NCBI GenBank assembly: GCA_945883285.1
Contig: CAMCXH010000003.1
Coordinates: 1-60,088 of the forward strand
Source of the DNA: Bordetella parapertussis
Lineage (GTDB): Bacteria; Pseudomonadota; Gammaproteobacteria; Burkholderiales; Burkholderiaceae_E
Length of the DNA: 60,088 nt
Direction: 5' to 3'
Shown here piece after piece: positions 24,027 through 33,416 of this stretch. The notes under the pieces are model-generated. The model saw only the letters and a list, made by a program, of their open reading frames with translations. It was not told where the DNA came from and ran no database searches. Positions within the stretch are counted from its first letter, which is position 1. Each line of letters opens with the position of its first letter. The position numbers and the translations under genes were made by a program.

Positions 24027-24518
24027 ATGGATACCCTGCTGCCCCTTGCTGCAAGCGCCGCGCAACTGCTCAAAGACCGCAACGAAACCGTGTCGGTGGC
24101 CGAGTCCTCGGCCGGCGGCCTGATCGCGGCCTCGCTGCTCGCCATCCCGGGTGCATCGGCCTATTTCAAGGCTGGGGCGGTGGTCTATACCCGGCCGGCA
24201 CGCCGAACGCTGATGGGCATGTCCGATGCCGATGTGAAGGGCGTGCGCTCATCGTCCGAGCCCTATGCACTGATGCTCGCCCGTACTGCGCGCGAGCGGC
24301 TCGACGCCGACTGGGGGCTGTCCGAGACCGGCGCAAGCGGCCCGACCGGCAACGGCTATGGCGATGCCGCCGGCCACAGCTGCCTGGCAGTCAGCCACCG
24401 CAGCGGCTTTGAGGAGGTGATCACGCTCGAGACCGGCAGCACCGATCGCGTTGGCAACATGCGAGCCTTCTCGATGGCCGCCCTCTACTTGCTGCATGGC
24501 GCCCTGCAACGCAAGTGA
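24027..24518 (+). CDS. CinA C-terminal family protein (nicotinamide-nucleotide amidohydrolase type)
   Basis: 163-aa single-domain relative of PncC/CinA C-terminal domain, which deamidates nicotinamide mononucleotide in pyridine-nucleotide salvage. The nucleophile region VSVAESSAGGLIAASLLAIP (residues about 23-42), GAVVYTRPARRTLMG and GASGPTGNGYGD match the family. Compared with canonical PncC, the substrate loops are altered (SYxxxxK is replaced by a VYTRPAR segment), so activity on NMN is likely but not certain. GGAG lies a few bases before ATG 24027. Confidence 0.85.
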   Translation: MDTLLPLAASAAQLLKDRNETVSVAESSAGGLIAASLLAIPGASAYFKAGAVVYTRPARRTLMGMSDADVKGVRSSSEPYALMLARTARERLDADWGLSETGASGPTGNGYGDAAGHSCLAVSHRSGFEEVITLETGSTDRVGNMRAFSMAALYLLHGALQRK

Positions 24519-24542
24519 TCCGCCTGGACGCCGGTGGCGGAT

Positions 24543-25319
24543 TCACTTGAACTCGTAAGTGATCGCGATATTGCCGGTCTGCTGAGTGCGGGCGCTGACG
24601 ATCGGGCTGTTGGCAATCGCCGAATCGAACCAGCGATGCCGAATCTGCAGCTGCAGGGCCCAGGCACCGGCAATCGGGATGCTGGCCGCCAGGCCCACCA
24701 GCGGCACGACCGATGCACCAGGGCTGTAGGCGGCATAGCCGCTTGCCGCCGACTCGCCGGCGGTCACGCCATAGAGATAGTTCACATAAGCGCTGCTGCG
24801 GTACTCCAGACTGACCAGCGGATAGAAGGTCGCCCAAGCCGTCTCGAGCTTCGAGCCCCAGGTCGCCTCGGCCAGCAGGCCGCCCGAGGTCAGATCGTGC
24901 ATCGCATACAAAAAGACGCCGCCGATCGGCGTGCGCTGAAAGGTGCCCACGCCGAGCGGAACCGGATTGCGGCGATCGCTCAGGCCCTGCAAGGCAGCGG
25001 TGTCGGTGCGAAAGCCTTCGGTATTGACCCGCCCCACCAGCTCGAGATGACCCCAGCCGATCGCCAGCGTCTTCACGCCGAAGGTGTCAATGCGACCGAA
25101 AAAGCGGCCGTAGTCGCCGTAAACATAGGGCAACGCCAGTGTCGAGGTGTCCTGGCCCCTGACGACGCCGGTTTTCAGGTAAGCCGCGCCGCCGAGATCA
25201 CCGACATAGTGATCGGGAAAGGCGGTCTGCGCCGCAGCCGGGTGGCTGGCGAAGGAGGCAAACAAGGCAAGCGGCACCGCCATCACGGCCGCACCGGCCA
25301 GTCGAATGAAAGACAGCAT
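24543..25319 (-). CDS. MipA/OmpV-family outer-membrane protein
   Basis: 258-aa predicted beta-barrel with a signal peptide (residues about 1-30, ending PAAAQ). It shows the MipA-like pattern: RIDTFGVKTLAIGWGHLELV, FQRTPIGGVFLYAMHD, TFYPLVSLEYRSSAYVNYLY and GASVVPLVGLAASIPIAGAW, with alternating polar and aromatic strands and a last strand ending in NIAITYEFK. Members are scaffolds for murein enzymes or small-molecule channels. ATG 25319. Convergent with the CinA-like gene with only 24 bases between stops. Confidence 0.83.
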   Translation of the reverse strand: MLSFIRLAGAAVMAVPLALFASFASHPAAAQTAFPDHYVGDLGGAAYLKTGVVRGQDTSTLALPYVYGDYGRFFGRIDTFGVKTLAIGWGHLELVGRVNTEGFRTDTAALQGLSDRRNPVPLGVGTFQRTPIGGVFLYAMHDLTSGGLLAEATWGSKLETAWATFYPLVSLEYRSSAYVNYLYGVTAGESAASGYAAYSPGASVVPLVGLAASIPIAGAWALQLQIRHRWFDSAIANSPIVSARTQQTGNIAITYEFK

Positions 25320-25411
25320 GAGTCGGGATCCGAGGGAGTGAATTGCCGCGCACTCTACGATGATCGCGGCGCGCGCGCGACGCCGCGGGCTGGATTTCAG
25401 ACGACCGCGGG

Positions 25412-26659
25412 TCAGACCAGGGCCGGAAACCGGCCGAGCGCTTGCGCGAGGTCGTCACGAAGATCAGCCAATTCTTCGATACCGACCGACAGGCGGATCA
25501 GCCCTTCGGCAATGCCCATCGAGGCCCGACGCTCGGCACCCATCTCGTAAAAGATGGTGTGCGCCACCGGAATCGCCAGCGTACGGTTGTCGGACAGATG
25601 GCTCGAGAGAATCACCAGCCGCAGCGCATCGAGAAACGCAAAGGTGTCGATGTCGGGGCGCAACTCGAAGCCGATCAGGCTGCCGTAGCGACCGCCGAAA
25701 AGCTCGGTGGCCCGCGCATGCTGGGCATGACTGGGCAGACCCGGATAGTGCACCCGCGCCACCTGCGGCTGCGACTCGAGCCAGCGGGCAAGCGCGAGCG
25801 CGTTGTCGTTAGTGCGCTCGATGCGCAGCGCGAGGGTCTCGGCACCGACCGCGATGCGGTGCGCATCCTCAGCCCGCAGGGTGGCGCCGATGTCGCGCAG
25901 ACCCTTTTTGCGGATCTGCTGCAGCCCCCAGACCCGGGGGTCGAGCTGCTTGTAGCTCTCGGCAATATTCGGATAACCGCGCCAGTCGAACAGGCCGGTA
26001 TCACTCACCGAGCCGCCGAGTGCATTGCCGTGTCCGCTGATGCCCTTGGTGAGCGAGTGAATCACCAGCCCGGCCTTCACAACGCTGGCGCGAAACAGAT
26101 GCGGCGTGGTGAGCGTGCCGTCGACCGCATAGAGGACGCCGCGCGATTCGCACAGCGCGCCGATGCCGGCGAGGTCGGCGACCTGGGTCCGCGGATTGGC
26201 GATGGTCTCGACGAACACCATGCGGGTGGTCGGCCGCAGTGCCGCTCGCACCTGTTCGACATCGGTGGCGTCGACAAAGCTGATCTCGATGCCCATGCCA
26301 AGCAGCGTGTGAAAGAGCGAGCTGGTGTTGCCGAACAGGAACTGGCTCGACACCACATGATCGCCCGACCGCAGCAGCGCGACCATCATGGCTGCAATCG
26401 CCGACATACCGGTGGAAAACACCACGGTGCCGGCGGCGCCTTCCATCATCGAGATCTTGGATTCGAGTGCGGCGCCGGTCGGGTTGCCCTGGCGCGAATA
26501 GACATAGCCAGACTGGCGCCCCTGAAAGACGTCGGCCAGTGCCCGAGCATTCGGGTAGGCATAGGTGGCCGCGACGTGGAGCGGCTTGTGGACGGCGTCG
26601 TGCTCGCTGCCGGCGAGTCGATCGGCGTGGAGGATGCGGGTACTGATCCCGGGTTTCAC
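25412..26659 (-). CDS. Cys/Met-metabolism PLP-dependent enzyme (cystathionine gamma-synthase-like)
   Basis: Fold-type I PLP enzyme of the trans-sulfuration group. Visible markers: YVYSRQGNPTGAALESKIS (cofactor phosphate contact), FSTGMSAIAA, VFVETIANPRTQVADL, AVDGTLTTPHLF and SLTKGISGHGNALGG, whose Lys forms the Schiff base. Family members carry out cystathionine synthesis or lysis, or sulfhydrylation of O-acetyl/succinyl-homoserine; the reaction is not resolved. GTG 26659 (415 aa) is chosen because earlier in-frame starts at 26743 would read through the tRNA gene; the first residues (KPGISTRILHADR) match family N termini. The tRNA-Arg lies about 70 bases upstream on the same strand. Confidence 0.85.
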   Translation of the reverse strand: MKPGISTRILHADRLAGSEHDAVHKPLHVAATYAYPNARALADVFQGRQSGYVYSRQGNPTGAALESKISMMEGAAGTVVFSTGMSAIAAMMVALLRSGDHVVSSQFLFGNTSSLFHTLLGMGIEISFVDATDVEQVRAALRPTTRMVFVETIANPRTQVADLAGIGALCESRGVLYAVDGTLTTPHLFRASVVKAGLVIHSLTKGISGHGNALGGSVSDTGLFDWRGYPNIAESYKQLDPRVWGLQQIRKKGLRDIGATLRAEDAHRIAVGAETLALRIERTNDNALALARWLESQPQVARVHYPGLPSHAQHARATELFGGRYGSLIGFELRPDIDTFAFLDALRLVILSSHLSDNRTLAIPVAHTIFYEMGAERRASMGIAEGLIRLSVGIEELADLRDDLAQALGRFPALV

Positions 26660-26729
26660 TTGAAAACGCGCCGCGTAGTGAGGATGGAAAGCAAAGACGT
26701 GGATGGGGACCGAGGGGAAAGCGGAAACT

Positions 26730-26804
26730 GGCGCGCCCGGCACGAATCGAACGTGCGACCCTTGGCTTCGGAGGCCAATACTCTATCCCCTGAGCTACGG
26801 GCGC
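26730..26804 (-). tRNA. tRNA-Arg (anticodon CCG)
   Basis: 75 nt including an encoded CCA end. Acceptor arm GCGCCCG pairs with CGGGCGC (discriminator G); D arm GCTCAGGGGATAGAG; anticodon stem TTGGC/GCCAA closing the loop CTCCGAA, anticodon CCG; T arm with GTTCGATTC. It reads arginine codon CGG. It lies upstream of the PLP enzyme gene on the same strand. Confidence 0.96.
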
Positions 26805-26923
26805 GTGGTCGGCGATTGTAGCCTGTCACAGCCCGATACTGCAGCGCAAACATGCTTGCAGCTATACTTTGCGCTTTGCAACCGCCCGATGTGGCATGCG
26901 CGCCAGCGCCTCAGGAAAACCGC

Positions 26924-27817
26924 ATGAGTGAGCATTCGAGCTTCATCAAGACCCCCGGCCAGCTGATCACTGTCGTTGTCCTGTCCCTGGTCGTCCCGAT
27001 CCTGGTGATCGTGCTGCTGGTCAGCTACGTGAACTCAGACAAACGCACCGGTGCCGGCACCGACTCGATGACCGCCGAGGCGATCGACGCCCGGATCAAG
27101 CCGGTTGCCAATTTCGAGCTGAAAGACGCCAACGCGCCGAAGGTGTTGCGAGCGGGCGAGACGGTCTATACCGCACAGTGCGCGGCCTGCCATGCCGCCG
27201 GCATCGCGGGCGCGCCCAAGCTGGGCGATACCGCTGCCTGGGCGCCGCGCATCAAGACCGGCTACGACGCACTGCTCACCTCGGCTCTCAAGGGCAAAAA
27301 CGCCATGTCGGCGCAGGGCGGCGGCGAGTACGACGATACCGAGATCGGTCGCGCTGTCGTCTATATGACGAACAAAGCCGGCGCGACGTTTGCCGAGCCG
27401 CAGGCTCCTGCGGCAGCGGCACCTGCGGCGGCGGCTCCCGCGGCAGCGCCCATGGCGGCAGCAGCACCGACAGCACCCGCCACTGCAGCACCGATGCCGG
27501 CTGCTGCCGCTCCGGCCGCCGCAGCAGCGGCAGCCCCGGTGGTGGTCGCAGCGGTCGCAGCAGCCGCTGCGCCGTCATCCGATGCCGGCAAGAAGCTCTA
27601 CAACGCGAATTGCATGGCCTGCCATGCGGGCGGCGTGGCCGGTTCGCCCAAGTTTGGCGACAAGGCTGCCTGGGCACCGCGCATCGCCACCGGCATGGAC
27701 ACGCTCTACGCCTCGGCGATCAAGGGCAAGAACGCGATGCCAGCCAAGGGCGGCTCGGGCGCCAGCGACGACGACGTCAAAGCCGCAGTCCAGTACATGG
27801 TGGCTGCCGCCAAGTAA
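26924..27817 (+). CDS. Membrane-anchored di-haem cytochrome c (cytochrome c5-like)
   Basis: 297-aa periplasmic electron carrier with an uncleaved N-terminal anchor (hydrophobic residues 15-36). Two c-type domains: CAACH at residues 86-90 with likely axial Met128 (KGKNAMSAQGG), and CMACH at 230-234 with likely Met272 (KGKNAMPAKGG). The domains are joined by an Ala/Pro-rich linker (about 160-218). Both domains share AWAPRI and ALKGKNAM/AIKGKNAM blocks, so they look like an internal duplication. Such proteins shuttle electrons from the bc1 complex toward terminal oxidases. AGGAAA precedes ATG 26924. Expressed divergently from the tRNA. Confidence 0.92.
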   Translation: MSEHSSFIKTPGQLITVVVLSLVVPILVIVLLVSYVNSDKRTGAGTDSMTAEAIDARIKPVANFELKDANAPKVLRAGETVYTAQCAACHAAGIAGAPKLGDTAAWAPRIKTGYDALLTSALKGKNAMSAQGGGEYDDTEIGRAVVYMTNKAGATFAEPQAPAAAAPAAAAPAAAPMAAAAPTAPATAAPMPAAAAPAAAAAAAPVVVAAVAAAAAPSSDAGKKLYNANCMACHAGGVAGSPKFGDKAAWAPRIATGMDTLYASAIKGKNAMPAKGGSGASDDDVKAAVQYMVAAAK

Positions 27818-27841
27818 GCACAACCGCTCTGTCGATACACC

Positions 27842-27865
27842 AAGGCCGCGCTCTGACGCGGCCTT
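27842..27865. terminator. Hairpin between cytochrome c and rep, likely bidirectional terminator
   Basis: AAGGCCGCG and CGCGGCCTT form a perfect 9-bp stem with a six-base loop, 24 bases after the cytochrome stop and 36 bases before the end of rep on the other strand. The flanks have short T/A runs only, so strength is uncertain. Confidence 0.6.
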
Positions 27866-27901
27866 GCTGCTTCAGGGCTGTCGTTCAGGGCTGTCGTCCC
27901 A

Positions 27902-29905
27902 TTACGGCTTGAGCAGCCCCTTGAGCGCCGCCAGACGCTGCTTGGCCGACTCGGTGCTCACCACCGCCGACGCACCGCCCTGGGCATCGAGCTTCATCTC
28001 TTCGATGAATCGGGAGGGCAATCGGGCCTGCGTGCTCTTGGCGCGCTTGCGTTCGCGACACCAGCTGATAGTTAGCGTTCGCTGAGCCCGCGTCACCGCC
28101 ACATACATCAGGCGCCGCTCCTCCTCGATTCGCTGCTGCGGCGCATCAGCCTCTTCGCTCTCATCGCCGTCGACCCTGGCATCGCCTGAATGCGGTATCA
28201 GCCCTTCTTCGCAGCCGGCGATAAAGACATGCGGAAACTCCAGACCCTTCGAGGCATGCACCGTGGTCAGGCGCACCGCTTCGGCATCGGCATCCTTGCC
28301 ATCCAGACGCGACAGCAGCGCGATGGTCTGGGCGAGTTCGATCAATGTCTTGCCGTCCTCCTCGCCGCGCTTGGCGATCCAGGCAACGAAATCGGTGACG
28401 CTCTGCCAGCGCTGACTGGCCTGGCGTTCATCGCAGGTTGCCAGCAGGTGCTCGTGATAGTCGATCGCCTTGAGCAGCTCTGCGAGCAGCTCGCCCGGTG
28501 GCTCCTTTTTGGCACGCCAGCCGATGCGGTTGACGAACTCGCCGAACTCGCGCAAAGGCCCGATCTGGCGCGCCGGCAGATGCGATTCGGCGCCGCTCTC
28601 GAAGAGCGCCGCGAACATCGAGCGCTGGCGTTGTGCGGCATAGTTGCCCAGCGCCTGCAGGGTCTGGGCGCCGATGCCGCGCTTGGGCGTGGTGATGGAC
28701 CGGATGAAGGCCGGATCGTCATCGTCATTGGCCAGCAGCCGCAGCCAGGCGATCACATCGCGGATCTCAGCGCGCTCGAACCACGACTGGCCGCCCGACA
28801 GCACATAGGGAATCTTCTCCTTGCGCAGCGCCTGCTCGATGATCCGCGCCTGATGGTTGCCGCGATAGAGCACCGCATAGTCCGAAAACTTGCCGCGGCG
28901 CTCAAAGCGCAAGGACTGCAGCCGCATGGCGATCGACTCGGCTTCGGTCTCGTCGTCGTCCATCGGCACCACTCGCACCGGGTCACCCACACCGAGCTCC
29001 GACCAGAGCCGCTTTTCATGCAGCTTGGGGTTGTTGGCGATCAGCTGATTCGCCGCGGTCAGGATGTTGCGGCTCGAGCGGTAGTTCTGTTCGAGCTTGA
29101 TCACCTTGAGCTTCGGAAAATCGACGCTCAGTCGCCGCAGATTCTCAAGCGTCGCACCCCGCCAGCCATAGATCGACTGATCGTCGTCACCGACCGCGGT
29201 GAATGCGGCACGCGGGCCGACCAGGCGCCTGAGCAGCTCATATTGCGTGGCATTGGTGTCCTGGTATTCATCGACCAGCAGATAGCGCAGGCGGTTTTGC
29301 CAGCGTTCGGTCACCTCGGGCTGGGTGCGCAGCATGTGCAGCGGCAGGCCGATCAGGTCGTCGAAGTCGACCGCCTGATAGCCCTTGAGGGTGGCGGCAT
29401 AGTCGCGATAGGCGTGTGCGGCGGCATGCGCCTGATTGTCGCGGGCCGAGGCGGCAGCATCTTCGGGGTCGAGGCCGGCGTTCTTCCAGAGCGAAATCTG
29501 ACTTTGAACCGCGCGGGCCACCTTGCGGTCGGTGGTGCCGACCAGCTGCGCGATGATCGAGCCGGCGTCATCGGCATCCAGAATCGAGAACGCCTTCTTC
29601 AGGCCGATCGATGCGCCGTCTTCGCGCAGCATCTGCACGCCAAGCGAATGGAAAGTCGAGACCAGCGGCCGATCGCTTTCGCGCAGACTGACCATCTCCT
29701 TCAGACGCTCGGCCATCTCCTGGGCCGCCTTGTTGGTAAAAGTGATCGCGGCAATCGCCCGGGGTGTGACGCCGCTGTCGATCAGATGGACGATCTTGCG
29801 GGTGATCACCCGGGTCTTGCCGCTGCCGGCGCCGGCAATGACCAGGCAAGGGCCATCGAGGTATCGGACAGCCTCGCGCTGCGCGTCGTTGAGGGTGTCG
29901 ATCAT
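27902..29905 (-). CDS. rep: ATP-dependent DNA helicase Rep
   Basis: Superfamily 1A 3'-5' helicase of 667 aa (E. coli Rep 673), which removes proteins ahead of the fork and assists PriC-type restart. Motifs in order: Walker A AGAGSGKT (residues 24-31), Ia ITFTNKAAQEMAERL, Walker B LLVDEYQDTN, motif III VGDDDQSIYGWRGA, motif IV LEQNYRSSRNIL, motif V VHASKGLEFPHVF and motif VI EERRLMYVAVTRAQ. The Rep-type start MIDTLNDAQREAVRYLDGP and short C terminus favour Rep over UvrD. ATG 29905. Transcribed just after priA on the same strand, 24 bases apart. Confidence 0.95.
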   Translation of the reverse strand: MIDTLNDAQREAVRYLDGPCLVIAGAGSGKTRVITRKIVHLIDSGVTPRAIAAITFTNKAAQEMAERLKEMVSLRESDRPLVSTFHSLGVQMLREDGASIGLKKAFSILDADDAGSIIAQLVGTTDRKVARAVQSQISLWKNAGLDPEDAAASARDNQAHAAAHAYRDYAATLKGYQAVDFDDLIGLPLHMLRTQPEVTERWQNRLRYLLVDEYQDTNATQYELLRRLVGPRAAFTAVGDDDQSIYGWRGATLENLRRLSVDFPKLKVIKLEQNYRSSRNILTAANQLIANNPKLHEKRLWSELGVGDPVRVVPMDDDETEAESIAMRLQSLRFERRGKFSDYAVLYRGNHQARIIEQALRKEKIPYVLSGGQSWFERAEIRDVIAWLRLLANDDDDPAFIRSITTPKRGIGAQTLQALGNYAAQRQRSMFAALFESGAESHLPARQIGPLREFGEFVNRIGWRAKKEPPGELLAELLKAIDYHEHLLATCDERQASQRWQSVTDFVAWIAKRGEEDGKTLIELAQTIALLSRLDGKDADAEAVRLTTVHASKGLEFPHVFIAGCEEGLIPHSGDARVDGDESEEADAPQQRIEEERRLMYVAVTRAQRTLTISWCRERKRAKSTQARLPSRFIEEMKLDAQGGASAVVSTESAKQRLAALKGLLKP

Positions 29906-29929
29906 GATCTCTCGTCAGTTGGCATCGGG

Positions 29930-32026
29930 TCAGATTTCAAGCGGATCGACCACCAGCTGCCAGCGGGCCGCATGACGCTGAGCACGCAGGGCGGCCAGCC
30001 AGGGACCGAGCGCCGCATGCAGCGCCGGGCGCGACGCCGACTCGATCAGCATCTGCGCGCGGGCCAGCCCCCGCATCTGGGCAAGCGGCATCGGCACCGG
30101 GTCGCAGACGGTCAGCGCGGCCAGCACCGCATCCGGAATCGGCGGATCGGAATCGGCCGACAGCAGCCGGCTTCGAGCATCGGCAAGAAAGGCGATCGTG
30201 TCATCGGCCGACCGGGCCTGCACGGTGAGCAGCGCCTGATGCACGAAGGGCGGCAGGCTGGCCTGCTCGCGTTCGGTGAGCTGGTCGGCAGCAAAGCGAT
30301 CGAAGTCGTGGGCGGCCAGGGCGACGAAAACCGGATGCTCCGGAAAGCGCGTCTGGATCAGCACCCGGCTGGCGGCATGATGGCGTCCGGCCCGACCCGC
30401 CACCTGCATCAGCGTGGCAAAGAGCCGCTCGGGCGCGCGAAAGTCGGCGGCAAACAGCGCCGCGTCGGCATCGACCACCACCACCAGGGTGAGGCGGCGA
30501 AAGTCATGGCCCTTGGCGAGCATCTGGGTACCGACCAGCAGATCGACCTCGCCGGCATGCGCGGCATCGAGCATCTGCTGCGCGGCGCCACGCCGACGAG
30601 CGACATCGCGGTCGAGCCGGCCGATGCGCGCGCTCGGAAAGAGCGCCTGCAGACCCTCCTCGAGTCGCTGGGTGCCGCGCCCGAGTCCAGCCAGATCGAC
30701 ATTGCCACACTCGGGGCAAGACCTTGGCACAGGCTGATCAGCGCCGCAGTGATGACACACTAACCGATAGCGCTGGGCTGCGGCTGCAGCAGGCGCGGCT
30801 GCTCCGACCCGATGCATCACCCGATAGGCATCGCACTGGTCGCATCGGCTGAGCCAGCCGCAGGCGCCGCAGTTCAGCACCGGCGCATAACCGCGGCGAT
30901 TCAGGAAGATCAGCGCCTGCTCGCCTCGGGCGACGGTGTCATTGATTGCCGCAATCGCCGGATCGGTCAGGCCATGCTGCACCCGGGCACCGCGCAGCGC
31001 CATGCGCTGCACCAGGGGCAGACTCGCGCCCGAGGCGCGTTCGCGCAGGCTGACCAGCCGGTAGCGGCCCCGGCGCGCGGCATGCCAGCTCTCGAGCGAC
31101 GGCGTGGCCGACCCGAGCACGATCGGCAGGCCGCGACGCGCCGCCAGGGCGATCGCGAGATCACGCGCCGAGTAGCGCGCCCCCTCCTGCTGCTTGAAGG
31201 ACGCATCGTGCTCCTCGTCGACCACCACCGCGACCAGCGCCGGCAGCGGCACGAGGACAGCAAGCCGGGTGCCAAGCACGATCCGGGCACGTCCCTCGGC
31301 CGCCGCCAGCCAGTGCGCGGCGCGCTCGGCGTCGGGCATGTCGCTGTGCAGGATGGCGAGCGGCAACATCGGAAAGCGCTCGCGAATGCGCTGCGCGAAC
31401 TGGGGCGTCAAGGCAATCTCAGGCACCAGCACCAGCGCCTGCGAGGCCTGATCACGCGCCATCAAGCCTTCGAGCCAACGGAAATAGACCTCGGTTTTGC
31501 CGCTGCCGGTGATGCCATGAAGCAGGAAGACCGCATGGCCATCGCAGGATTGAATTTGCCGCAGTGCTTCATCCTGACCGGTAGTAAGTACACGCTTACC
31601 ATCTGGGGATTCGGCGGTTTCGGGCGGTTTCGGCAGACTTGCCTCGAAGCGCTCGCGGGCGCGCAGCACCGCCGAACCGCGACTGCGTGCGCCGGGGACG
31701 GTGCGCAGCAGCTTGGGGACTGCCGGCAGCGCGAGTTCGCCAAAGCCGGCATGGTAGTAGCGCGATCCAAAGCCGATCAGTTCGAGCCAGTCGGCAGGCA
31801 TGCGGGGCATACCGGGAAGCGGCGCCTCAAGCAGCCGCAGGCGATCGGATGGCACCGTCGTGCTGTCAGCCAGGGCTGCCACCAACCCGACCCGACGGCT
31901 CCGGCCCCAGGGCACGATGACCCAATCACCCGGGCCAATCGGTGAATCGGCATGCAGCGCGTAGTCGAACAACTCCGGCAAGGGCAGGTCGAGTGCCACG
32001 CGGGCGATGGTGGCCGGAATGCTCAC
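29930..32026 (-). CDS. priA: Primosomal protein N' (PriA helicase)
   Basis: Replication-restart helicase of 698 aa (E. coli 732). N-terminal DNA-binding domain starts IARVALDLPLPELFDYAL. Helicase motifs: Walker A LHGITGSGKTEVYFRWLEG, Walker B VVVDEEHDASFKQQEG, GSATPSLESW and later GRGTQRLEEGL, VGTQMLAKGHDF and QVAGRAGRHH. The zinc-binding Cys cluster is complete: NCGACG, CDQCDAY, CHHCGA and CPECGN. It rebuilds replication forks by loading DnaB. ATG 32026. The region upstream holds DnaA-box-like sites and an AT-rich tract, so its promoter probably lies there. Confidence 0.96.
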   Translation of the reverse strand: MSIPATIARVALDLPLPELFDYALHADSPIGPGDWVIVPWGRSRRVGLVAALADSTTVPSDRLRLLEAPLPGMPRMPADWLELIGFGSRYYHAGFGELALPAVPKLLRTVPGARSRGSAVLRARERFEASLPKPPETAESPDGKRVLTTGQDEALRQIQSCDGHAVFLLHGITGSGKTEVYFRWLEGLMARDQASQALVLVPEIALTPQFAQRIRERFPMLPLAILHSDMPDAERAAHWLAAAEGRARIVLGTRLAVLVPLPALVAVVVDEEHDASFKQQEGARYSARDLAIALAARRGLPIVLGSATPSLESWHAARRGRYRLVSLRERASGASLPLVQRMALRGARVQHGLTDPAIAAINDTVARGEQALIFLNRRGYAPVLNCGACGWLSRCDQCDAYRVMHRVGAAAPAAAAAQRYRLVCHHCGADQPVPRSCPECGNVDLAGLGRGTQRLEEGLQALFPSARIGRLDRDVARRRGAAQQMLDAAHAGEVDLLVGTQMLAKGHDFRRLTLVVVVDADAALFAADFRAPERLFATLMQVAGRAGRHHAASRVLIQTRFPEHPVFVALAAHDFDRFAADQLTEREQASLPPFVHQALLTVQARSADDTIAFLADARSRLLSADSDPPIPDAVLAALTVCDPVPMPLAQMRGLARAQMLIESASRPALHAALGPWLAALRAQRHAARWQLVVDPLEI

Positions 32027-32091
32027 AACTTAAAGTAAAACCTTCAAATAGGTCGGGAAGTCTTGGCCCGGCAGGCGTTTTCCGAGGTGTT

Positions 32092-32121
32092 CACAGAAGC
32101 TGTGGACAATTGTGTGGACAG
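32092..32121. promoter_or_regulatory. DnaA-box-like sites upstream of priA
   Basis: TGTGGACAA (32101-32109; the reverse, TTGTCCACA, differs by one base from the TTATCCACA consensus) and TGTGGACAG (32113-32121, two differences), 12 bases apart in the same orientation. A short palindrome CACAG-AAG-CTGTG overlaps the first (32092-32104). They lie 66-95 bases upstream of the priA ATG. Binding is inferred. Confidence 0.45.
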
Positions 32122-32172
32122 CCTTGGTCGGATGCCCGCAAACCCGCTCTGCTGTGAGGCCCTGCTCTGTGT

Positions 32173-32222
32173 GCTTAAAATTTCGACAAAAATAATCTGT
32201 TTAAAATCAAAAGCTTAAGAAA
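32173..32222. other. AT-rich tract between hemE and priA
   Basis: Fifty bases with only 11 G or C, in a window that is otherwise strongly GC-rich. It lies about 50 bases beyond the DnaA-box-like pair. It may be part of the priA promoter region, a terminator-like region for hemE, or an easily unwound element. Confidence 0.6.
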
Positions 32223-32300
32223 GCCGCGTCACTCATGCAATGGGTCTTCCGACTGACTCGACAGAATCACCCGAAATGTGCATAAGTGATACGCGCAGGC

Positions 32301-33416
32301 TTACAAAGCGGAGGCTGCAGCGCCGCGGCGGCGCTGCTCACGACTGTATTGATGCACTGCTTCGACCAGGGCGATCACGTTGTCGGGCGGCGTGAACTGC
32401 GAGATGCCGTGACCAAGGTTGAAGATGTGCCCCTGGCCTGCCTGCGGCACACCGTAACTCTCGAGGGTCTTGATGGCCTCGGCCTGGATCTGCTCGGGAT
32501 TGGCCATGAGGATCATCGGATCGAGATTGCCTTGAAGCGCAACACGCTGGCCAACGCGAGCCCGGGCCTGACCGAGGTTGACCGTCCAGTCGAGTCCGAC
32601 CGCATCGCATCCGCTGGCGGCAATATCCTCCAGCCAGAGCCCGCCGCCCTTGGTAAAGACGATGGAGGGCACCCGGACCCGAGTGACCGTGCCGTCTGGC
32701 GCGCGCTCGTCGCGTTCGAGGCGCAGACCTTCAAGCACGCGGCGGATATAGCCGAGCGAGAACTTCTGGTAATGACCATCGGGAAGGATGCCGCCCCAGG
32801 TGTCGAAGATCATGACCGCCTGGGCACCGGCATCGATCTGGGCATTCAGATAATCACGGACCGCATCGGCGGTCACCGTGAGCATGGTGTGCATCAGGTC
32901 GGGGCGCTTGTAGAGCATGGTCTTGACCTGACGGAAGTCGTCGCTGCCGCCGCCCTCGACCATGTAGCAGGCCAGCGTCCAGGGGCTGCCCGAAAACCCG
33001 ATCAGCGGCACGCGACCATCGAGGGCACGCCGGATGGTCGACACGCCGTCCATGACATAGCGCAGTTCAGTGTTGACATCAGGCACCGCCAGGCGACGAA
33101 CCGCCGCCTCGTCGCGCACCGGGTTGCTGAACTTCGGGCCCTCGCCATCGGCGAAATAAAGACCGAGCCCCATCGCGTCGGGGACGGTGAGGATGTCGGA
33201 AAACAGAATCGCGGCATCGAGCGGATAGCGCTCGAGCGGCTGAAGGGTCACTTCGCAGGCGAGCTCGGGCGCCTTGCACAGCGCGAGGAAGCTGCCGGCC
33301 CGCTTGCGGGTGGCGTTGTACTCGGGAAGGTAGCGCCCGGCCTGGCGCATCAGCCAGATCGGGGTGTGCTCAGTGGGTTCGCGAAGTAGCGCGCGCAGAA
33401 AAGTGTCGTTCTTCAT
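32301..33416 (-). CDS. hemE: Uroporphyrinogen decarboxylase
   Basis: Decarboxylates the four acetate side chains of uroporphyrinogen III to coproporphyrinogen III in haem synthesis. The 371-aa product has the signature [15 protein letters not shown] (residues about 23-37), the catalytic-Asp region [53 protein letters not shown] and FNLGHGI. ATG 33416 starts the conserved [13 protein letters not shown]; the open frame to 33596 adds nothing conserved. No purine-rich ribosome site precedes the ATG. Divergent from the putative surface protein. Confidence 0.95.
   Translation of the reverse strand: MKNDTFLRALLREPTEHTPIWLMRQAGRYLPEYNATRKRAGSFLALCKAPELACEVTLQPLERYPLDAAILFSDILTVPDAMGLGLYFADGEGPKFSNPVRDEAAVRRLAVPDVNTELRYVMDGVSTIRRALDGRVPLIGFSGSPWTLACYMVEGGGSDDFRQVKTMLYKRPDLMHTMLTVTADAVRDYLNAQIDAGAQAVMIFDTWGGILPDGHYQKFSLGYIRRVLEGLRLERDERAPDGTVTRVRVPSIVFTKGGGLWLEDIAASGCDAVGLDWTVNLGQARARVGQRVALQGNLDPMILMANPEQIQAEAIKTLESYGVPQAGQGHIFNLGHGISQFTPPDNVIALVEAVHQYSREQRRRGAAASAL

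Noticed and set aside
26660-26743. Longer N terminus for the PLP enzyme
   Set aside because: It would need to read through the 3' end of the tRNA-Arg gene.
28190-30763. 857-codon plus-strand open frame
   Set aside because: It lies antisense to rep and priA, whose motifs are complete; the frame is a by-product of high-GC codon usage and has no domain or start signal.
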